From the NCBI GenBank assembly GCA_900554855.1, contig USIZ01000006.1:1-14576 (forward strand): a DNA stretch of 14,576 bases, written 5' to 3'. Below, piece by piece: positions 5,546 through 12,425 of this stretch (its first letter is position 1; each line of letters opens with the position of its first letter). The DNA comes from an uncultured Eubacteriales bacterium (GTDB lineage Bacteria > Bacillota > Clostridia > Oscillospirales > Oscillospiraceae). Made by a program: the position numbers and the translations under genes. The notes under the pieces are model-generated. The model worked only from the letters and a program-made list of their open reading frames with translations. It had not been told where the DNA came from and did no database searches.

Positions 5546-6715
5546 ATGTCTCGATTTGATCAGATCTACGACCGCCGAGGTACCGGCGCCATCAAATATG
5601 ACACGCTGGAGCACGCGGGCTTTGGCGCGGATGCGCTGCCGCTGTGGGTGGCGGATATGGATTTTCCCGCCCCGGAGTGCGTGGGCGAGGCGCTTCGCCG
5701 GATGACGGATCCGGGTATTTACGGCTATACCATGACCGGGACGGCCTACAACGCCGCCGTGACCGGCTGGTTTGAGCGCCGCTTCGGCTGGAAGCCGGAG
5801 GAGGACTGGCTGGTGACTACCCCCGGCGTGGTGTATGCCATCTGCACCGCCATCCGGGCCTTTACAGAGCCAGGCGAGGCAGTCATGTGCCTGCTGCCGG
5901 TGTACTCCCACTTCTTTACCGCCGTGGAGGACAACGGCCGCCGCCCCGTCTATGGCCATCTGAAACGGGAGAACGGCCATTATGAGATCGACTTCGAGGA
6001 ACTGGAGCGCCTGCTGGACGAGGAGCGGCCCAGGCTGCTGATCCTCTGCTCTCCCCATAACCCGGTAGGCCGGGTGTGGAAACGGGAGGAGCTGGAGCGG
6101 CTGGGACGGCTGTGCTTCGACCGGGGCGTGCTGGTGGTGGCCGACGAGATCCACTGCGATTTTGTCTATCCCGGCCAGCGGCACATTCCCTTCCTGAGCC
6201 TTGGGCCGGAGTTTGAGCAGAATACCGTCTGCTGCACGGCCCCCAGCAAGACCTTCAATCTGGCGGGACTGCAATGCTCCAATATCTTTATTCCCAACCC
6301 TGTGCTGCGCGCGGCCTTCCGGCGGGAGATCACGGCACAGGGCGGCTTCGGCGTCAATTCTGCCGGTGCGGCGGCCTGCATGGCGGCCTACAACGGCGGC
6401 GCGGATTGGCTGGACGAGCTGTTGGTCTATCTGCGGGGAAACTACAATTTCCTGCGGGCCTTCCTGGCGGACAGGCTGCCCAGGCTGACGGCAGGCGAAC
6501 TGGAGGGCACCTATCTGGCGTGGGTGGACGTCTCCGCGCTGAACCTCTCTGAGGAGGAGCAGCTGGCGCTGCTCAAGCGTGCCGGAGTGCGCCTGTCCAT
6601 GGGCGGGGAGTACGGCGCCGGCGGCGAGACCTTCTGGCGCGTCAATCTGGCCTGCCCCAAGAGCGCGCTCAGGGCGGCGTTGGAGCGCATCGCAGCGGAA
6701 GTGGAAAAATTGTAA
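5546..6715 (+). CDS. patB: PatB/MalY-family PLP-dependent C-S lyase or aminotransferase
   Basis: This is a fold-type I PLP enzyme of the MalY/PatB group. Characterised members act mainly as cystathionine beta-lyases or cysteine-S-conjugate lyases, releasing a thiol, pyruvate and ammonia, and some also transaminate. The 389-residue product has the family start (FDxxYDRRGTGAIKYD), WVADMDFP (34-41), the GYT segment after it, SPHNPVGRVW (169-178, Asn172 near the PLP ring), VVADEIHCDF (197-206), the Schiff-base Lys235 in APSKTFNLAGL (232-242), and Arg365 in FWRVNLACP, which binds the substrate carboxylate. The start is set by AAAGGAG 6 bases upstream. The gene stands alone between two promoters and a strong terminator, with no methionine genes nearby, so the substrate cannot be read from context. 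Confidence 0.9.
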   Translation: MSRFDQIYDRRGTGAIKYDTLEHAGFGADALPLWVADMDFPAPECVGEALRRMTDPGIYGYTMTGTAYNAAVTGWFERRFGWKPEEDWLVTTPGVVYAICTAIRAFTEPGEAVMCLLPVYSHFFTAVEDNGRRPVYGHLKRENGHYEIDFEELERLLDEERPRLLILCSPHNPVGRVWKREELERLGRLCFDRGVLVVADEIHCDFVYPGQRHIPFLSLGPEFEQNTVCCTAPSKTFNLAGLQCSNIFIPNPVLRAAFRREITAQGGFGVNSAGAAACMAAYNGGADWLDELLVYLRGNYNFLRAFLADRLPRLTAGELEGTYLAWVDVSALNLSEEEQLALLKRAGVRLSMGGEYGAGGETFWRVNLACPKSALRAALERIAAEVEKL

Positions 6716-6726
6716 TAGCAACAATG

Positions 6727-6760
6727 AAACGGCGCGATCCGGTTGGATTGCGCCGTTTTT
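6727..6760 (+). terminator. Rho-independent terminator of patB
   Basis: A stem of about 14 bp (6727-6740 with 6745-6758, loop GGTT, one G-U pair) ends in TTTTT (6756-6760), 12 bases past the patB stop. The last T of the tract is also the first base of the WalR-like box at 6760-6776. Confidence 0.9.
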
Positions 6761-6776
6761 GTAACAAAAATGTAAG
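6760..6776 (+). promoter_or_regulatory. Second WalR-like direct-repeat box
   Basis: TGTAAC-AAAAA-TGTAAG matches TGTWAH-N5-TGTWAH except for the last base. It is oriented toward the 6880 gene, with 36 bp between the box and that gene's -35 and its centre about 80 bp before the expected start. That is farther than for typical class I or II activation. It has the same first half-site and spacing as the box at 5351-5367. Confidence 0.4.
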
Positions 6777-6812
6777 AAGAATTAAAATCAGATGAAATCG
6801 GGGGCCGAACGG

Positions 6813-6841
6813 TTGACGCCGGGGCCGGGAACTGATATAAC
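6813..6841 (+). promoter_or_regulatory. Sigma-A promoter of the DUF6054-like gene
   Basis: TTGACG (6813-6818) and TATAAC (6836-6841) each match consensus in five of six positions, with a 17-bp spacer. Transcription should begin near 6848, about 32 bases before the GTG start. Confidence 0.8.
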
Positions 6842-6879
6842 GGGATCAGCAGGAAAAACATCCGGGAAAGGAGCTCCAA

Positions 6880-7212
6880 GTGGCAAAATTAGAGTGTATT
6901 CTGGACGTCGGCTTTGACGACGCGCTGGAGCGCATTGAAGATGGCGTTCTGAACGGCAGCGTGTCCGCCACGCTGGAGGACAGCAGCAATTTCCGCACTG
7001 CGAATGCCCGGTGTGCCGTCCGGGTTTTTGAACGTTACAGCTGGAGCGGCGGCAATCGGCTAAGCCTGAGCGTGACCCTGTTTCAGGCCGACGGCGGCCC
7101 GGTCCGACTCAGTGCCATCACCGCCGGAGGCAGTCAGGCGGTGTTCCTGAAGTTCAACACCCTTGGCGAGGAGGCCTTCCTCGATCGGCTCCGGGAGGTG
7201 CTGGACGTGTGA
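6880..7212 (+). CDS. Small conserved protein of unknown function, DUF6054-like
   Basis: The 110-residue product has no signal peptide, no membrane segment and no catalytic motif that I can name, so it is probably cytoplasmic. Recognisable blocks are NGSVSATLED (25-34), the CAVRVFERYSWSGGNRLSLSV stretch (45-65) and AITAGGSQAVFLKFNTLGEEAFLD (79-102). From memory these resemble clostridial proteins annotated as DUF6054, whose role is unknown; I hold this with moderate confidence. The GTG start at 6880 is fixed by AAAGGAG 6 bases upstream. The gene has a strong promoter and a WalR-like box, and converges on the THUMP methyltransferase gene with only a 15-base gap. Predicted alternation of beta strands and a C-terminal helix is all I can say of its structure. 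Confidence 0.85.
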   Translation: MAKLECILDVGFDDALERIEDGVLNGSVSATLEDSSNFRTANARCAVRVFERYSWSGGNRLSLSVTLFQADGGPVRLSAITAGGSQAVFLKFNTLGEEAFLDRLREVLDV

Positions 7213-7227
7213 AAGCGGGGACTTGGT

Positions 7228-8349
7228 TCACACCTTTCCGTACATGAACAGGTCGCACTTGAGCATACCGTTATAGAGCTTGCGCTTCTTGACGGCCTTC
7301 AAGCCCAGGCAGTCCTCAAATTCGGTGTGGCTGGAGAGAATGCTCACCCGCCAGTCGGGGGGCATCCGGCGTACGACCTGGCCGAACTGGCGGTAGAGCG
7401 CGCCGGCCTCCTGCTTTTCCAGCAGGCGCTCGCCGTAGGGCGGGTTGGTGACGAGCCGCCCATACTGGCCCTCGGCGCGGAAGTCCATGGCGTTGGCCAC
7501 GTCAAAACGCACCACGTCCTCCACCTCTGCCTTGACGGCGTTGGCCCGGGCGATCTCCACCGCGTGGGGGTCGATGTCGCCGCCCCAGATGTCGTAGGAG
7601 CCGTGGAACTCCTTGTCCATGGCCTCCTCCACCGCGTCCATCCAGTAATCCGCCGGGATCACGTCCCATTTCTGCGCGGCGAAGGAACGGTTCAGGCCGG
7701 GGGCACGGTTTTTGGCGATGAGGGCGGCCTCAATGGCGATGGTGCCGCTGCCGCAGAAGGGGTCCCGGAAGGGATCCAGCCCCTTGTAACGGGACAGGAT
7801 GACCAGCGCCGCCGCCAGCGTCTCCCGCAGGGGAGCCTCCACACCCACGGCCCGATAGCCCCGCTTGTAGAGCCCTTCGCCGGAAGTGTCCAGCGCCACG
7901 GTGACGTGATCCTTCAGGATGGAGAACTGGATCTGGGTGCGGCAGCCGGTCTCCGGCAGCCACTCCATGCCGTACTGCTCCGACAGATGCTGACTCACCG
8001 CCTTCTTCACGATGGACTGGCAGGCGGGTACGCTGTGGAGCTGGGAGGAGATGGAGTAGCCCTTCACGGGGAATTCGCCGTCCTGGGCGATCCAGTCCTC
8101 CCAGTCGATGGCCTTCACACCCTGAAACAGTTCCTCGAAGGTGCGGGCGTCAAATTCCGCCAGCACCAGCAGCACCCGGGCGCCGCAGCGCAGCCACAGG
8201 TTGAGCCGCGGAATGTCCGCCATGCCGCCCACGCAGGTGACATGGCCGTTGGAGGCGCGAACCTCCCGCATATTGAGCCGCTTCAGCTCATCGGCCACGA
8301 TTTTTTCCAGCCCCATCAGGCAGGGGATCATAAATTTCAATTCTTCCAT
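7228..8349 (-). CDS. THUMP-domain class I SAM-dependent RNA methyltransferase (RlmL N-domain/YpsC type)
   Basis: This belongs to COG0116, the group of RlmL N-terminal domain and Bacillus YpsC. Members methylate N2 of guanine in 23S rRNA (G2445 in E. coli). The 373-residue product has an N-terminal ferredoxin-like and THUMP region (about 1-155), then a Rossmann methyltransferase domain. Motif I with its preceding acidic patch is RDPFCGSGTIAIEAA (195-209). The catalytic NPPYGERL (302-309) marks amino-group methylation. I chose the ATG at 8349 because the family typically begins just before the FMIPCLMGLEKIVADELKRL segment and GGATGG lies 6 bases upstream. An in-frame TTG at 8382 with AAGG 6 bases upstream is an alternative that would add 11 residues. 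The gene has its own promoter and a leader hairpin. Only the 15-base gap to the convergent 6880 gene lies downstream; no terminator is apparent. Confidence 0.92.
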   Translation of the reverse strand: MEELKFMIPCLMGLEKIVADELKRLNMREVRASNGHVTCVGGMADIPRLNLWLRCGARVLLVLAEFDARTFEELFQGVKAIDWEDWIAQDGEFPVKGYSISSQLHSVPACQSIVKKAVSQHLSEQYGMEWLPETGCRTQIQFSILKDHVTVALDTSGEGLYKRGYRAVGVEAPLRETLAAALVILSRYKGLDPFRDPFCGSGTIAIEAALIAKNRAPGLNRSFAAQKWDVIPADYWMDAVEEAMDKEFHGSYDIWGGDIDPHAVEIARANAVKAEVEDVVRFDVANAMDFRAEGQYGRLVTNPPYGERLLEKQEAGALYRQFGQVVRRMPPDWRVSILSSHTEFEDCLGLKAVKKRKLYNGMLKCDLFMYGKV

Positions 8350-8387
8350 AGCAACCATCCAGTCTGTGAGCAGCGGGCTCAACCAAA

Positions 8388-8410
8388 GCCTTCCCCTTTG
8401 AGGGAAAGGC
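8388..8410 (-). promoter_or_regulatory. Leader hairpin of the THUMP methyltransferase gene
   Basis: Arms GCCTTTCCC and GGGGAAGGC (- strand) pair over 9 bp with one G-U, around a loop of five bases. It lies within the transcribed leader. The 3' arm contains the AAGG that could serve the alternative TTG start at 8382. It might influence translation, or be a remnant of a dispersed intergenic repeat. Confidence 0.4.
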
Positions 8411-8441
8411 AGTCAGAAAATGTTCTTTATTTATCTGCACC

Positions 8442-8470
8442 AGTATACCGAATTTTACGCAGAAATTCAA
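8442..8470 (-). promoter_or_regulatory. Sigma-A promoter of the THUMP methyltransferase gene
   Basis: On the - strand TTGAAT (8465-8470) and TATACT (8442-8447) have a 17-bp spacer. The start would be near 8435, giving a leader of about 85 bases to the ATG at 8349. Confidence 0.7.
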
Positions 8471-8477
8471 TTATGAA

Positions 8478-8506
8478 TAGACTTTCTTTTTGATCGCTGA
8501 TAAAAT
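8478..8506 (+). promoter_or_regulatory. Possible promoter of the nfeD-pspC-SPFH operon
   Basis: TAGACT (8478-8483) and TAAAAT (8501-8506) match consensus in four and five of six positions, with a 17-bp spacer. The start would be near 8513, at the very beginning of the AGGAGGTG ribosome binding site, so the leader would be unusually short. Confidence 0.4.
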
Positions 8507-8527
8507 TTATTCAGGAGGTGAACCATA

Positions 8528-8995
8528 GTGGGTGACAATATGCTGATGCTGTTCTGGCTGATCGCCATGATCGTCTTTGCCGGAGTGGAGGCCGCCACGC
8601 CGACGGCGCTGGTGTCTATCTGGTTTGCCCTTGGCGCGCTGGGGGCGCTGATCGCTTCGGTGGTGACCCATAGCTTCTGGATCCAGCTGGTAGTGTTCCT
8701 GCTGCTCAGCTGCCTCTGCTTTGCGCTGCTGCGGCCGCTGGTGCGGCGCTATGTGACGCCCCGGACGGAGCGCACCAATGCGGATCGGCTCATCGGCCGG
8801 GAGGCGGTGGTCACGCAGCAGATCGACAACATAAGCGGCACCGGTCAGGTGCGTGTGGGTGGCCAGATCTGGACGGCCCGCAGTGAGAACGAGAATGACC
8901 CGCCCGTGGAACCGGGCGTGAAAGCGACCGTACTGCGCATTGAGGGCGTAAAGCTCATCGTGCAGCCGGTCCATGAAAAGAAAGGAGTACTGTAA
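8528..8995 (+). CDS. NfeD-family membrane protein (short form)
   Basis: Short NfeD proteins are membrane-anchored OB-fold proteins that accompany SPFH/stomatin-like proteins. Their exact role is unsettled, but they are linked to membrane organisation and stress. The 155-residue product has three hydrophobic helices (about 5-25, 28-46 and 50-68), a basic linker (RPLVRRYV) and a C-terminal beta-rich OB-like domain (about 85-147) with RLIGREAVV and the GTGQVRVGGQIWTARSE block typical of NfeD. The GTG start at 8528 is set by a perfect AGGAGGTG 7 bases upstream. The stop overlaps the next start by one base (TAATG). The SPFH gene two positions downstream fits the known NfeD-stomatin pairing. Confidence 0.92.
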   Translation: MGDNMLMLFWLIAMIVFAGVEAATPTALVSIWFALGALGALIASVVTHSFWIQLVVFLLLSCLCFALLRPLVRRYVTPRTERTNADRLIGREAVVTQQIDNISGTGQVRVGGQIWTARSENENDPPVEPGVKATVLRIEGVKLIVQPVHEKKGVL

Positions 8996-9192
8996 TGGAT
9001 AAGAAACTGTATAAAAGCCAGGGCGACCGCAAGCTCTGCGGTGTGTGCGGCGGTCTGGGAGAGTTCTTCGGCATCGACGCCTCGCTGATCCGTCTGGCTT
9101 GGATCGTGTTCTGCCTGCTGGGCGGCAGCGGCGTGCTGGCCTATATTATCGCCGCCATCGTCATTCCTGACGAGCCGCTGGAACACCTGTAA
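8995..9192 (+). CDS. PspC-domain small membrane protein
   Basis: The 65-residue product is a stand-alone PspC domain. PspC proteins are small membrane proteins that sense or respond to envelope stress in the phage-shock systems. The family core is clear: a basic N-terminus, CGVCGGLGEFFGID (15-28), the IRLAWIVFCL segment and a glycine break, and a transmembrane stretch (about 32-57) ending in VIPDEP. The ATG overlaps the nfeD stop by one base and is served by AAAGGAG inside the nfeD end. No pspA/liaH or pspB is in view, so it does not belong to a complete Psp module here. A 77-base gap without features separates it from the SPFH gene, which has its own AAAGGAG. Confidence 0.93.
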   Translation: MDKKLYKSQGDRKLCGVCGGLGEFFGIDASLIRLAWIVFCLLGGSGVLAYIIAAIVIPDEPLEHL

Positions 9193-9269
9193 GCAAAAAT
9201 CCAAAGGAGAAGGAGAGCGGCGGCGCCGCCTGAAACGAAACTCGTGCCGCCCGGAGAAAGGAGCATTTT

Positions 9270-10220
9270 ATGCCTATTGTCGCAATTGTGATCGCAGTGA
9301 TCGTCGTTTTACTGCTGCTGGTCCTCATTAAAAATGTGGTCGTCGTCCGCCAGAGCCGAGCCTACGTCATCGAGCGTCTGGGCGCGTTCCACGCTGTGTG
9401 GGGCGTGGGCATCCACTTCAAGCTTCCGTTCATCGAGCGGGTAGCCAAGGTCGTGTCCCTGAAGGAGCAGGTGGTGGACTTTGCGCCTCAGCCCGTGATC
9501 ACCAAGGACAACGTCACCATGCAGATCGACACCGTGGTGTTTTTTGAGATCACCGATCCCAAGCTGTATACCTACGGCGTGGAGCACCCCATGCCCGCCA
9601 TTGAGAATCTGACCGCCACCACGCTGCGCAACATCATCGGCGAACTGGAGCTGGATCAGTCCCTGACCAGCCGCGACGTCATCAATACCAAGATGCGCGC
9701 CATTCTGGACGAGGCCACCGATCCCTGGGGCATCCGGGTCAACCGGGTGGAGCTGAAGAATATCATTCCGCCGCGCGAAATCCAGGACGCTATGGAGCGC
9801 CAGATGAAGGCCGAGCGTGAGCGCCGTGAGACGCTGCTTCAGGCCGAGGGTCAGAAGCAGAGCAAGATCCTTGTGGCCGAAGGCGAGCGCCAGTCTGTGA
9901 TCCTGCGGGCCGAGGCCGCAAAGGAGGCCAAGATCATGGAGGCCGAGGCACAGGCCGCCGCCATTATCAAGGTGCAGGAGGCCCAGGCCGAGGGCCTGCG
10001 TCTGCTGACCGCCGCCGCCCCCAGCAGTGCGGTCATCCAGCTCAAGAGTCTGGAGGCCTTTGCCGCCGCCGCCGACGGCAAGGCGACCAAGATCATCATT
10101 CCCAGCGAGATCCAGGGCATTGCCGGGCTGGCTGAGGGCATTGTCGAGGCCGTGAAGCCCGCCGCCCCCGCCGAAAAAACCGCCCCTGCTGCGCCCCAAA
10201 AGCCTGCACCGAAACAGTAA
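9270..10220 (+). CDS. SPFH/Band 7 membrane protein (QmcA/paraslipin-like)
   Basis: This is a stomatin/prohibitin/flotillin/HflK-type protein that forms large membrane-bound rings and organises membrane domains or partner proteins. The 316-residue product has a single N-terminal membrane anchor (about 2-26). The SPFH domain (about 27-180) has the paraslipin-type ERLGAFHAVWGVGIHFKLPF segment (35-54), VVFFEITDPKLYTYGVE (89-105), and GIRVNRVELKNIIPPREIQDAM (154-175). A charged Ala/Glu-rich coiled coil follows (about 176-245), then IQLKSLEAFAAAADGKATKIIIP (256-278) and a Pro/Ala-rich tail (297-316). The start is set by AAAGGAG 6 bases upstream of the ATG. Its position downstream of nfeD matches the NfeD-paraslipin pairing seen in many bacteria. 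A hairpin terminator follows. Confidence 0.94.
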   Translation: MPIVAIVIAVIVVLLLLVLIKNVVVVRQSRAYVIERLGAFHAVWGVGIHFKLPFIERVAKVVSLKEQVVDFAPQPVITKDNVTMQIDTVVFFEITDPKLYTYGVEHPMPAIENLTATTLRNIIGELELDQSLTSRDVINTKMRAILDEATDPWGIRVNRVELKNIIPPREIQDAMERQMKAERERRETLLQAEGQKQSKILVAEGERQSVILRAEAAKEAKIMEAEAQAAAIIKVQEAQAEGLRLLTAAAPSSAVIQLKSLEAFAAAADGKATKIIIPSEIQGIAGLAEGIVEAVKPAAPAEKTAPAAPQKPAPKQ

Positions 10221-10229
10221 GATAGCGAA

Positions 10230-10263
10230 AGCCGCCCCGCAGAATCCGATCTGCGGGGCGGCT
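10230..10263 (+). terminator. Rho-independent terminator of the nfeD-pspC-SPFH operon
   Basis: A perfect 14-bp stem (10230-10243 with 10250-10263, loop ATCCGA) begins 10 bases past the SPFH stop and is followed by GTTTGTATT, a modest U tract. It might also end leftward transcription from pepV, for which I see no better terminator in 10264-10343. Confidence 0.75.
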
Positions 10264-10343
10264 GTTTGTATTCTGGGGTAAATGGTTTTTGGGGGGGTGC
10301 GAGGCACTTTCGCAAGTCTTGCAAATCCCGATTGTCTCAGCGT

Positions 10344-11747
10344 TTACTTACACAGCTGTGCGATCACTGCGGCGTAGATTTTGGCGCACAGGAGCAGCTG
10401 GCTGATGCGGGCGCGTTCGTTGGCGCCGTGGAGACGGGAATCAAACTCCGTATCGCCGGCGCCGAAGGCGACGCCGCCGGGAATCTCGTGGACGTAGGTA
10501 CCGCCGCCGATGGCCTCGCAGTAGCCCTTTTTGCCGCTGAAATGCTCGTAGCAGCCCAGCAGGGTGCGGATGAAGTCGGAGTCGGCATCCACTGCGTGGA
10601 CCGGAGTCATGGTGCCCTGGGTCTGCCAGCCAAAGGCGGCGAACTTCTCCTCGGTGACTTTGACGCAGTTTTCCTCGGTGGCGCACATGGGGGCGCGGAC
10701 ATCAAACTGGCCGTCAAATCCCTTTTCGTCCAGGTGGAGCACGGAGAAGGTCAGTGTCAGCGCGCCGGAGGCCTCATCCTGCTGGGCGATGCCCAATGCC
10801 TCGCCCTTGTTGTCGCCGAAGGGGAACACGCTGTGGAGCCGACGGGCGGCGGTCAGCGCCGGGGTCTCGGACAGCGGCAAGGCGCACAGCACGCTGAGCA
10901 GAGCAGTGATGGCGTTTCTGCCCTCGTCCGGGGTGGAGGCATGGGCCTCCGCGCCGTGGGCGGCAATGGCCAGCTTGTCGCCCTCATCCATCAGGGTGAA
11001 GGTCACACCGGTCTTGTGCTCCATTACCCTGCACACCTCGGCGCACTGCTGGGCGTTCAGCCCGGCCACTACGGCGCGGCACTCGCCGGGGGCCACATTG
11101 GCCCGGATGCCGCCCTGAATGCGCACCAGGTGGGGGCCGTTCGCTTCAGCGGGGGCGAACTCGGCGGAGAACACCGGGGCATAGCGGGCCTTTTCAATAT
11201 TGGTCACGGGGAAATCGGAGTCCGGCGTGACGGAGTTGGGGGCATAGGGGTGGCTGGCGTAGTAGTGCTCGATGTCCCGGGAGCCGGTCTCCTCGTCGGT
11301 GCCCAGCACCAGTTTGACGTTCTTGCCCAGGGGCAGCCCCAGTTCCTTCACACAGCGCATGGCCATCATTGCGGCCACGGCGGGGCCCTTGTCGTCATCG
11401 GTGCCCCGGCCATAGATCAGGTCGCCGTTGCGCACCAGCGTGAACGGGTCGGTGTCCCAGCCGTCGCCGATGCCCACCACGTCCAGATGGGCCAGAATGT
11501 GGAGCTGATCGGGCTGATCGTTCAGGTCGACCGTGCCCACATAGCCTTCGTCTTCGCCGGTGGTCAGCCCCCACTTCCGGGCCAGCTCCAGCGCGGCATC
11601 CAGCGCCATGGCCGGACCGGGGCCGAAGGGCTTGCCGGGCTCCGGGGTGCCGGTGGTGGAATCAATGGCGATCAGGGGCGCCAGAGCGGAGACGTACTCA
11701 TCCTCGCGGCCTGCAAACCACGCTTCAATGCGTTCATTCACTGTCAT
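10344..11747 (-). CDS. pepV: M20-family dipeptidase PepV (Sapep type)
   Basis: This is a cytoplasmic metal-dependent dipeptidase that releases amino acids from dipeptides, including beta-Ala and D-Ala types in characterised homologues. The 467-residue product matches PepV length and motifs. HLDVV (87-91) supplies metal ligand His87 and Asp89. GRGTDDDKGP (113-122) holds the bridging Asp118. GTDEETGS (149-156) holds catalytic base Glu152 and ligand Glu153. TPDSDFP (174-180) holds ligand Asp176. The C-terminal HGANERARISQ segment holds the last His. The lid domain lies between about 185 and 385. The ATG at 11747 overlaps the end of the upstream regulator gene by 14 bases and is preceded by GAGGAAAA, so the two are translationally linked. 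The pairing suggests, without proving, that the regulator controls or senses peptide or amino-acid supply. Confidence 0.94.
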   Translation of the reverse strand: MTVNERIEAWFAGREDEYVSALAPLIAIDSTTGTPEPGKPFGPGPAMALDAALELARKWGLTTGEDEGYVGTVDLNDQPDQLHILAHLDVVGIGDGWDTDPFTLVRNGDLIYGRGTDDDKGPAVAAMMAMRCVKELGLPLGKNVKLVLGTDEETGSRDIEHYYASHPYAPNSVTPDSDFPVTNIEKARYAPVFSAEFAPAEANGPHLVRIQGGIRANVAPGECRAVVAGLNAQQCAEVCRVMEHKTGVTFTLMDEGDKLAIAAHGAEAHASTPDEGRNAITALLSVLCALPLSETPALTAARRLHSVFPFGDNKGEALGIAQQDEASGALTLTFSVLHLDEKGFDGQFDVRAPMCATEENCVKVTEEKFAAFGWQTQGTMTPVHAVDADSDFIRTLLGCYEHFSGKKGYCEAIGGGTYVHEIPGGVAFGAGDTEFDSRLHGANERARISQLLLCAKIYAAVIAQLCK

Positions 11748-12384
11748 GTTCGTTTTCCTCTTTTCGTGCGGAATTTTCGTTTAGGTATTTGTAGACGGTG
11801 TAGCGGCTGACCCCCAGCCGCTGGGAGACATAGGGCACGCTCTTGCGGAAGGAGAACGCCGCTTTCTGATCCAGAAGAGCGATGAGCCGCAGACGGTCGG
11901 CCTTGCTGAGGGCGTTCACCGGTTTGCCGATGGCGGCCAGGCACTCGTCAAACAACTCGCCCAGCCGGTCCTCTCCGCCCCGCCACATGGCGCTTTGCAG
12001 GTCGGCGTCGGCGCTCATCAGATCCAGCAGCACCCGATTGGCGAACACCAGCGACGTGAAGTCGTAGTTGATGCCCAGCGCCAGATCGTAGTCCTCGCCG
12101 ATCAGATGAAAGGTGGAGGATTTGATCTGCTGGCCGCTGGGGGTGGTGGCGTACAGGTTGACAAAGTCCACCTTGCGTGCCTCGTCGTCAATGGCGCGGC
12201 TGCTGCCCAGAATGTCCACCGTGGAGCCCACGCTCCGGCCGGAGACATGGCCGTTGTAGATAGACAGCACCGGGTGACTGTCCAGCCCCATGTCCTGCAC
12301 CAGCGTCTCGCAGGAGGAGCCGAAGGTCTCGGCAATGCCCCGGGCGGTGCGGTCAAGGAATTCAAAGGCTTCCTCCCGTGTCAT
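11734..12384 (-). CDS. YheO-like PAS/HTH transcriptional regulator
   Basis: This is a transcription factor of the YheO/DauR family, with an N-terminal YheO-type PAS-like domain (about 6-115) and a C-terminal helix-turn-helix (about 155-203). Recognisable blocks are VLSIYNGHVSGRSVGS (39-54), the SSTFHLIGEDYDLALGINYD stretch (89-108) and SVPYVSQRLGVSRYTVYKYLNE (182-203), the likely recognition helix. The 216-residue length is usual. I chose the ATG at 12384 because AGGGAG lies 6 bases upstream. The frame is open to 12453, but that would run into the promoter. The gene overlaps pepV by 14 bases and is its operon partner. In E. coli DauR controls D-arginine use; ligands of clostridial members are unknown. 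A short dyad at the expected start of transcription might be its own operator. Confidence 0.9.
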   Translation of the reverse strand: MTREEAFEFLDRTARGIAETFGSSCETLVQDMGLDSHPVLSIYNGHVSGRSVGSTVDILGSSRAIDDEARKVDFVNLYATTPSGQQIKSSTFHLIGEDYDLALGINYDFTSLVFANRVLLDLMSADADLQSAMWRGGEDRLGELFDECLAAIGKPVNALSKADRLRLIALLDQKAAFSFRKSVPYVSQRLGVSRYTVYKYLNENSARKEENEHDSE

Positions 12385-12407
12385 AGTATCTCCCTCTTTC
12401 CTATGGG

Positions 12408-12419
12408 GTAACAGGTTAC
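12408..12419. promoter_or_regulatory. Inverted repeat at the start of the yheO-like/pepV transcript
   Basis: GTAACAGGTTAC is a dyad with 5-base arms (GTAAC and GTTAC) around AG. It covers the expected +1 to +12 of the - strand transcript. Its position suits a repressor site, perhaps for autoregulation, but the site is short. Confidence 0.35.
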
Positions 12420-12425
12420 ACGCCA

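Noticed and set aside
5513..6724. 403-codon - strand open frame opposite patB
   Set aside because: Shadow of a complete PLP enzyme; the product is Ala/Gly/His/Gln-rich and has no ribosome binding site.
7327..8493. 388-codon + strand open frame opposite the THUMP methyltransferase
   Set aside because: Shadow frame; the methyltransferase motifs DPFCGSGT and NPPYGERL lie on the other strand.
9309..10307. 332-codon - strand open frame opposite the SPFH gene
   Set aside because: Low-complexity Leu/Gly/His-rich shadow that also runs through the operon terminator.
10264..10343. Region with a G7 run and a small GCAAG/CTTGC repeat as a pepV terminator
   Set aside because: The repeat leaves almost no loop and no T run follows on the - strand. 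I left the pepV 3' end undefined apart from the shared hairpin at 10230-10263.
10266..11810. 514-codon + strand open frame opposite pepV
   Set aside because: pepV has all M20 metal and catalytic residues. The antisense product is Gly/His/Gln-rich with no recognisable domain.
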